Assembly (NCBI GenBank): GCA_035048485.1
Contig: CM068588.1
Span: 1,116,001-1,180,000 of the forward strand
From: Pteria penguin
Taxonomy: Eukaryota; Mollusca; Bivalvia; Pterioida; Pteriidae
DNA: 64,000 nt
Direction of reading: 5' to 3'
The position numbers and the translations under genes are program-made. The notes below the pieces were generated by a model, which saw nothing but the letters and a program-made list of their open reading frames with translations, ran no database searches and was not told the DNA's origin. Numbering within the stretch: position 1 is the first letter of the stretch; each line of letters begins with the position of its first letter. This document shows, one piece after another, positions 56,649 to 64,000 of this stretch.

Positions 56649-59095
56649 AATCAGTGAAAATGAAAAACAAATGGAAAATAACGAAATATGTCTACTTGAA
56701 GAGCATATGTGAACCCCTGTGATGGAGTGAGATCAGGTGCCCGGGGAGAGTGAGCATCTCCTGTTTGCTAGCAACACCCGTCACATATACCCAGTAGAAA
56801 GAGTCAGATCGTGTAAATTCCATATGTATTTATATATGGAGAAGTTGAAGTAGGTAACCTTCTAGTATAGAAGGTGTCAAATCTGTGTAAAATGATCGGA
56901 ATCGGTCTCAGTCCAGAATATCATTTAAAAGTCTGGATAACGAGATATCATATGGAGTAATAAGAGTCTCGTAACGACCATAGAATTTCCTCAGTGACGT
57001 TGCTAGTCTAGCACATATACAACCCTGGTTGAGCAGCTTACCTGAAACTCGCCTAGCCCTCAGAACAAAGTCACTGTAATTTGAACATGCTCTGGAATAA
57101 CGTATTAACTGAGATATGAATACGCCGTATGCGGGCGATGATGGAATGTTGCTACTTATGAAAGGAAAGTTTGTGATAGCGAAATTGAAATCGTCACGTT
57201 TGTCATAGAGTGAGGTGTTCAATTGACCATTAATGTCGAAAGACAACATAATATCTAAATACGAAGTAGAATTACTACTTTCTGTGGTTTCTTTGACCTC
57301 AAGTTCACTTGGATAGATGATGCTAAGGTAATCCGCGAATGAAGGATTATTAATTGAAAGCAAGTCATCTATATATCTGTAAGTAAAATTGAAGCCAAGA
57401 GCCAATTGTTTTTTTCCTTGCGAAAGCAAAGACTGAATGAATTCAGCTTCGTATGAGTAAAGGAATATGTCAGCCAGAAGCGGAGCACAGTTAGTGCCCA
57501 TTGGAATGCCGACAATTTGTTGAAAAACCTTCCAAACACCACAAAAATGTTATCGATAAGAAAGTTCAACATCTGGATGACAGCTGTTTCAGTGTATTTA
57601 TTTTTGGAATCAGAATTTTCCCTAACAAAGTAAGTTTTATCGTGGCCTATTACTATATATTTGAATTTGCGGTTTCCGTTTTTACTAGTAAATGCATTTT
57701 GAATAATTTTCGCTAATCTGTCTTTTAATTTCTGATGAGGGATCGTTGTGTAAAGAGTCGAAAAGTCAAAAGACTTGATAGAGTGAATTTTAGTAAAACT
57801 TTTTGACTTTAGATTTTCTAACAACTCTTTTGAATTTTTAAGGATCCACATTTGATTAATTCCACTTCTGGAATATACTGTTTCGCAATATCTATGAAGG
57901 CCAGATTTAATTTCTGATAATATTTTTGTGAGTAGCATCGATACAGATTTTGTGGAACACTTCGAGGAACCAGCGATGAAGCGTTGTTTGTAAGGATTTT
58001 TGTGCATTTTTGGAATGCAGTACAAATATGGAAGTTCTAAATTTAATTTATTTGAGTCAATACCAAACGTATTGAGGACAGATTTATGATTCTCGAGTAC
58101 TTCCGAAACCGAAAAGTTCGTGAGAGTATAAGTAGGATTTCCTGGAGCTGAATTTAATCCTAATTCTTTCACTAGGCTGTCAAAGTAATATTTCTTACAA
58201 GTAAATGTATAATTATTGGATGCTTTATCTGCTGGTGTAATGATATAGTGTCCTTGGAGGAAGGTAAGTTCTCTGACAACATCAGGATCTTTAAAAATAG
58301 ATTCGAATCTGATGTTTACAGAACATTGTAAGTTTTTAATTTTTGATCTAAGCAGTACTGCAATAGATTTTATCCATTCCGAAAGAGTGTCGATCTGTAC
58401 TTCCTCTCTTTTTGCCCATCGTGTGGCATATTCCTCGCAGCAGTTCATAATATTCTCAAAATTTTGACTCCATGTGAATGATCTGGGTTCTCTGTATTTT
58501 GGACCTTTAAGTAAAAGTTCTCTTAATTTAGTGTTTCTAACAATATCGAGATCACCAGTAACGACATGGCCACAAGGAGAATATACAAAATTAGATGAGG
58601 AACATACACACGATTGAGGATGGCATGCAGAGTTGCTAAGATCAAGACACTGTAGAAACCCTTTGTAATTATAAATTTTGGATGCAACTGATGGCGTGTA
58701 GCTATAGGAAATACATGGCGGATCTTTGTTTTTGAAATATGGAGGTATTTTCTCTAAAACAGACTTATGATTTAAAATTTGGCCAAAATTTAAATAATCA
58801 ATGCCTTTATTTGCAAATTTAATTTTGATGAAAGTGCGATTAGATTTTTCCATAGAAATATCTGACTTGACGGGACGAAAAAGTCTAGCGGTCGATATGT
58901 CCATAATAATGCCATCTAGTCTATACTCTGCAGAGCTTATATCAGTAAATATACGGTGTCTGGACGATACGTACAACTCGTGTAATTTTCTCAGTGAAAT
59001 AGAATAAAGTTTTGTACGAATGTGATGAAGGCCCAAAGGTTTATTTATAAATGGCAAAAGAGCATCAAAGGAAATATTATGTATTTCAGGTTTGT
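56586..59095 (-). mobile_element. Penelope-like element, family A, copy 2 (reverse transcriptase end)
   Basis: Begins inside the linker at about 59,095 (no nuclease) and runs through the complete reverse transcriptase to the stop at 56,908 and a 320-bp 3' UTR. Confidence 0.87.
56908..59057 (-). pseudogene. Penelope-like reverse transcriptase with one frameshift
   Basis: ORF 57,369-59,057 (562 aa) and ORF 56,908-57,501 (197 aa) form one protein broken by a single indel near 57,525. Motifs in order: [71 protein letters not shown], then after the shift [28 protein letters not shown] (active site), YLDIMLSF and [20 protein letters not shown]. It ends [10 protein letters not shown] with no C-terminal nuclease. 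Best-preserved copy in the window. Confidence 0.88.
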
Positions 59096-59329
59096 TTGAT
59101 TTCTAACGTTATTTAATATAATATTGGGGACACCTAAGTTAACTGCTATGCACGTGTCCTTGCACATTGCAGTTTGAGGACTTTTTATAGTGGGCGACGC
59201 CTCAGCCACTATGGTTTTCTTATTAACATTATCCATATATATATATATAAAGAACTGCCCTACAAGTGTCCTCGGGAACAAATTGTCCACCAGCAGTGAC
59301 ACATGGACAGTTGTTGAAATGTAAAGATG
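59096..59329. other. Spacer between Penelope copies
   Basis: Not matched elsewhere in the window; contains GGCGTCGCCCACTATAAAAA. It could be 5' sequence of an element or transposon DNA. Confidence 0.35.
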
Positions 59330-59850
59330 ATGGATAAATCCAAACCGCAAGTCCAAAAATCATGAAACCATAGGACATACAAAATCAGTGAAAATGAAAA
59401 ACAAATGGAAAATAACAAAATATGTCTACTTGAAGAGCATATGTGAACCTCTGTGATGGAGTGAGATCAGGTGTCCGGGGAGAGTGAGCATCTCCTGCTT
59501 GCTAGCAACACCCGTCACATATACCCCGTAGAAAGAGTCAAATCGTGTGAATTCCATATGTATTTATATATGGAGAAGTCGAAGTAGGTAACCTTCTAGT
59601 ATAGAAGGTGTCAAATCTGTGTAAAGTGATCGGAATCGGTCTCAGTCCATAATATCATTTAAAAGTCTGGATAACGAGATATCATATGGAGTAATAAGAG
59701 TCTTGTAACGACCGTAGAACTTCCTCAGTGACATTGCTAATCTAGCACATATATAACCCTGGTTGAGCAACTTAACTGAAAGTCGCCTAGCCCTCAGAAC
59801 AAAGTCATTGTAATTTGAACATGCTCTGGAATAACGTATTATGAATACGC
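59330..59850 (-). mobile_element. Penelope-like element, family A, copy 3 (3' end only)
   Basis: Last ~70 codons of the reverse transcriptase (stop near 59,645) and the 3' UTR. Differs from copy 2 at scattered bases. Confidence 0.85.
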
Positions 59851-60032
59851 CGTATGCGTAAGTGCAATACTTGCATAACTAGTGAATGAAAATTGAATTG
59901 CAGGAAATTTCTAAGGTCAGTTAGCATACTTCTGTCAAAATTGTAACTGTTACCAAATTAGATATTGACCTATATACATTTATAAATATTCTCACGATGG
60001 ATGTGTATGCCAATTTCATTTCAAAATACTGG

Positions 60033-60176
<144 letters not shown>

Positions 60177-60364
60177 GTTCCTGAGAAAATGGGTGGAAAT
60201 GTTTGGTGCATGGATGCATTCAGGCATTTTGAGTGAAAAGCAGTGGGTATTACACAAAGCAGTCTTTTATGATTTTAACTTTTTAAGATATATTATATTA
60301 GTCTAATATGGACTAATAATGGACTTATATTAGTCAAATATGGACAAATATAATTGACTCTTTT

Positions 60365-60840
60365 CCTGGGTATATATGACGGGTGTTGCTAGCAAGCAAG
60401 AGATGCTCACTCTTCCTGGGCACCTGATCTCACTCCACCATGGGGGTTCATATATGCTCTTCAAGTAGACAGTTTTCGTTATTTTCTCCTTGGTTTTCAA
60501 ACTTTTAAATGTGTGTCCTTTGATTGTGCTGCTTTTGCGGTGAGTGGGAATTTGGGTGCCCGTAAACCGGTTAACCACACCAATGGAGTGACGTTTGTGA
60601 CTTCAATTGACCGTCCTAAGTCGGTATCGTAACCGCAGCACAATCGAATATTTTTGTAATGTCCTTTCGTATATATTATGCTGTTGTTATTTTTTGTGTG
60701 CAGGTCCTTGGTGATTTGTGTCATACAGCTTTGTAAGATGTCTACTGTTTTCTCTTTCATTTTTCAGTAATTTTTTATGTCCTGTGGTTTCATGATAATA
60801 GAACTTATGCTTTGGATTTATCCATCATCTTTACATTACA
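60365..60840 (+). mobile_element. Penelope family A 3' UTR split by a family B fragment
   Basis: Outer parts (GACGGGTGTTGCTAGCAAGC; GATTTATCCATCATCTTTAC) are family A tail. The middle, 60,510-60,770 (GTAAACCGGTTAACCACACC, ACCGTCCTAAGTCGGTATCG), is family B tail, so B inserted into A. Confidence 0.8.
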
Positions 60841-60977
60841 ACTCAATTGAACTGAAATTTGGTATACAGATGTATCATAACAATAACTAGATCAAGTTAA
60901 AATTTGGCAACAGTGAAATAACTAATGTATTTACAGAGTATTTTACATCCGCACATCATGTTCAGATTAATGACTGT

Positions 60978-62663
60978 TCAAAAGGTAACAGGGTCATTCT
61001 CACTGTTAATATCAGGTTCGATGGAATCTAAGCTTGGCCCATCTGAAATCCTGTGTTCTAAATAAGGATTTATGTAGATTTCACAATCTGATTTTCCACA
61101 TTTACAATCATTAGAGCATAAATGTTTGATGGTCACTGAAGACTTGTATTGCACGCATCCAGCAAACACTTTCTTCTACAAGTGTTGGTATTATCAATAT
61201 ATGGTTTCATGTCCGAGTCAAGATTTTTGCATTGTTTTCCTGGGTTTAATAGTAAAGATTTTGATTGTGCATCCCTACCAACTCTACCAAATTGTTGCAC
61301 AAATGCATCCTTTGGTGGTCCATAATTGATGGCTTGATGCACCCCTTTAAAATTAACTCTTTTGCCTGCCTGTTGAGCTAGTCGCTATAAGGACCATGAT
61401 CTGACCGTCATCTTTGTCCATGTCTTTCCTGATTTCTTCTTTAACATTTTCAGGAGTTTTCGAATGGTACATTTACACATGCTGATTTTCATCTCCCAAA
61501 TTGAGTCTCATTGTTATCACAATTTGCCCACATTAATTAATTGATGTGCAAAATACTATGATCCTTTGACATTGGTGTCGGTGTTTATGCCACTGAATAA
61601 TTATGAAATTAAATTTGTCAGAGAGTGGCATGGTGCTTTTCACTGAGCAAAAAGCTTGATGTTTTCTCTCTCTTGATTTGCAATGTTATAATAACATTTT
61701 TTCAAAGCAAGTTTTTGGTTTATCTTTTTGCAAGCGAATGTATTTGTTGTTGTTGTTGTTAGCAGGAGCACAGTATTTTCTAACATCGTCCGCAGTTCAC
61801 CTAATTTACCAAACCATTCACGAAAAAGGCTCATTTGCTGTTTCATCTGCTTCACCACTGAAAAATTATATGATAATACAATATAAAACCTTATGACAGA
61901 ATGCTGGGTCTGGATTAGGCAAATGCATGTATAATATAGACTAGAGCATGCAGAATAAACGAAAAATTGTGCATCCTTATGAATTTAAAGATACAATATC
62001 TTGTAAATAAAGTATACATTTGAAGACGAATGTTAATAACCACGCCTTGTGTGTTTTAATGATGTCTTGCATGTTATCATCATCGTTCATCTCATTCATT
62101 CAGAATCATTGCAGTTTACAATTTGGTTTCTGTATGATTTGATCATAACAATTCAACTTACAAGTCATTTACTTTGTCTACTTTGTATTAATTTCTATAT
62201 TATATTTAATTGTTATTACCAATGAATAACTGTATGTGCCTCATCGATAACCAGCAGGCGGATTCTCTCATCGCACTGAATTGATGGCATCCCTCCAATT
62301 TTGATTTCCGAAGGTGGATTCGGGCGAAGAAAAGACACAGTCGAAGTCCATTTTTAATAAATCTGACTCTTCTTTTTCATCAAGTCCAATATACGTGGCC
62401 TAAACTCCTATCGAGTTAAGATAATCTGTGTGTTCTTTCATCATACTTAGTAGTGGTGCAATTACAAGCACGGTACATTCCCTGGATTTCTTCTCTATGG
62501 TCCATGTTGGATGAAATCCTTGGTAGCGTACAGATTTTCCAGCACCCGTCTTCACGCTTAGAAAAACATAATTTCCTCTCATTAAACTTGATATATCATC
62601 ATGCTGAAATGCCTTTAATTCCGATATAGTAAAAATCTTGCATATTTCGCTGGACACCGCCAT
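60978..62663 (-). pseudogene. RecQ-like SF2 helicase of the DNA transposon, decayed
   Basis: Read on the - strand: start MAVSSEICKIFTISELKAFQ; motif I VFLSVKTGAGKSVRYQ (62.56 kb); VLVIAPLLSMMKEHTDYLNS (motif Ia region); RLLVIDEAHTVIHW, the DEAH box (62.24 kb); FREWFGKLGELRTMLE (61.8 kb) with TTTTT as motif III; YHSKTPENVKEEIRKDMDKD and IMVLIATSS (61.4-61.5 kb); HQAINYGPPKDAFVQQFGRV plus GRDAQ, motif VI (61.3 kb); then RRKCLLDACN and KHLCSNDCKCGKSDC, RecQ zinc-binding cysteines. Frameshifts and gaps break it into several short frames. Its start lies 120 bp inside the right inverted end. Confidence 0.83.
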
Positions 62664-62783
62664 TGCTATTTTCTTATCGAGAACTGTTTATTGTAATGTG
62701 TACACTAATTGAGCTAAATATTTTTTTAAGGGCCAATGAAATAACTGCATTTGAACTACATGATTCGATATTTTTATAGTCAA

Positions 62784-62831
62784 TGCCCCCACGGTGATGA
62801 AGGAGTTAAAAGTCATGGGTATCACAAGATG
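62784..62831. repeat. Right terminal inverted repeat
   Basis: 48 bp, complement of the left end: TGCCCCCACGGTGATGAA then CATGGGTATCACAAGATG. Confidence 0.82.
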
Positions 62832-63280
62832 CTCCACTATTGACCTCTGGAATAGTATATATATATATAGAAACTAGAACTTCACCTACATTAAATGAAT
62901 TGAAAAGAAAATTAAACGTCAATCTATATATACCTCCTAAATATTAGAGTTACGAAAACCGGCAAATAAATATCCACCATATCACACTACGACACGGGTG
63001 CAGTTTGTTAAAAGCCCACCTTTTCAACGCCAATATGTCAACGAGTAATTTATGTAACTGTGGTGAAATTGAAACATCTAAACATTTTTTCCTTGAGAGT
63101 AAACGCTACGAACACATCCAAACCCCTCTTACAATTGCATTAGATCAAAACGGGAGAAATTTTCATTTCACAACTATACTATTTGGAGACGAAATTCTTA
63201 CATTATCCGGAAATATAAATATAGTAAATGTTGTTCAGACCTTCATCAGACAAAGCAAGCGTTTTCCCAAATACTGATGT
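62832..63280 (+). pseudogene. LINE ORF2, decayed (part 3, C-terminus)
   Basis: Picks up the LINE frame after the transposon: STIDLWNS, SPTLNELKRKL-like residues, then LKAHLFNANMSTSNLCNCGE and IETSKHFFLESKRYEHIQTP, the Cys/His C-terminal motif of CR1/Jockey-type ORF2 (C-x-C...H...C, the last Cys here Ser). Ends RQSKRFPKY at 63,277. Confidence 0.85.
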
Positions 63281-64000
63281 ACAGTTTAACAGAATATAGT
63301 AAATAATCCTACCCGCACTGCACTGCACTCTTCTCCTCTTCTATCTTCTGTTAATTCTCACTTCACGTACACTCATATAGCACAATTACTTAGTATACCA
63401 TAATATTCTCTGAGAAGACAATGTAATACTATTCATGTTGTAGTATAACTGTAAACCATATAAGGAGACGGCGGTCTAAATTGAGATAACTTGCACCCGA
63501 TCCCATTGTTATTCAGACATTAAAATATGTTTTATTCATTCAATTATGGCATCTAGGCAGGTGTGACCGGTCGGCAGAGGAAGCTTAGTCCTCCATGGCC
63601 TCTGATCCCACCTCTGTTTTAACAGTGGACCGTGATTGCTTGCATACATATATATCATGTTGTTTGGACTTGTAAAAATCGGGTTGTATCTCAGATTTTT
63701 ATCTTCAACCCGAAGTTGATGGACGATATATATTCTATGATATCAAACTTAAGCCACAATTCACGTGCAATATCATATTACATATTTTTACTTTTTATTT
63801 ATTAATATCTCAAAAACTCCAGTCTCCACCAGTCAATAGCGTTGTTATACTTCCTATTTCCTCATAGTTATTATCGCTTATTTTCCTCTGTACCACTTTC
63901 ACATTGCATGTGTGGTTTTTTCCTTCTATTTCTTCCTATTTTGTTTCATGTTTGAGGTTTACCATTTTGGATGTAACAACATAGAAGATGGATCAGTTCT
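63281..64000. other. LINE 3' flank and intergenic sequence
   Basis: No gene recognised. AGGTGTGACCGGTCGGCAGAG at 63,559 resembles tails of dispersed repeats but I cannot assign it. Confidence 0.4.

Noticed and set aside
55197..59057. Long - strand ORFs (483 and 562 aa) as host genes
   Set aside because: They are partial copies of each other, carry reverse transcriptase and GIY-YIG motifs, and have further fragments at 40.1, 50.0, 59.3 and 60.4 kb: retroelements.
62400..62663. Host RecQ helicase gene
   Set aside because: It is broken by frameshifts, has no introns with proper sites, and sits 120 bp inside a transposon's inverted end.

Overview
The window is animal (eukaryotic) DNA: AT-rich, with a gene of 19 short exons joined by GT-AG introns, and packed with transposable elements and satellites. 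The element content (Penelope-like retroelements with hammerhead ribozymes, tRNA-derived SINEs, many palindromic MITEs, 39-59 bp satellites) suggests a lophotrochozoan, most likely a bivalve mollusc. That species guess is inference; no marker names it.

The one well-supported host gene lies at about 20.13-43.45 kb on the + strand. It is a complete MET/RON-type receptor tyrosine kinase. Nineteen exons with matching reading phases join into about 1,368 residues: signal peptide, Sema, PSI, four IPT/TIG domains, one membrane span and a kinase with all catalytic residues. A second, tentative host feature is a short first exon on the - strand at 48.58-48.66 kb, under a palindromic CGCG promoter-like box.

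Layout. 0-7.5 kb: small tandem repeats, palindromic MITEs, SINEs. 7.5-13.0 kb: a satellite of 49-bp units with a 1,127-bp higher-order repeat. 13.1-16.6 kb: a second satellite of 39-bp units with nested 351-bp and 1,204-bp higher-order repeats; its long ORFs are products of the repeat. 16.6-20 kb: SINEs and dispersed repeats. 20.1-43.4 kb: the MET-like gene, whose introns hold two kinds of Penelope-like element, three MITE types, SINEs and minisatellites. 43.7-49.5 kb: diverged copies of the 49-bp satellite and a - strand LINE ORF1 relic ending in an IMPACT-like domain. 50.2-63.3 kb: a decayed LINE on the + strand, interrupted twice.

The nested region is the most informative part. A two-unit repeat (about 387 bp per unit) carrying hammerhead ribozymes, one with an intact core, sits inside the LINE reverse transcriptase at 53.44-54.14 kb. 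An 8,155-bp DNA transposon (54,677-62,831) with about 50-bp inverted ends and a 9-bp target duplication sits inside the LINE's 3' part; removing it restores the LINE reading frame. It carries a decayed RecQ-like helicase reading inward from its right end, and head-to-tail copies of a Penelope-like element whose GIY-YIG nuclease lies upstream of the reverse transcriptase, the permuted order reported for Naiad-type elements. The order of events read from the nesting is LINE, then transposon, then Penelope-like elements.
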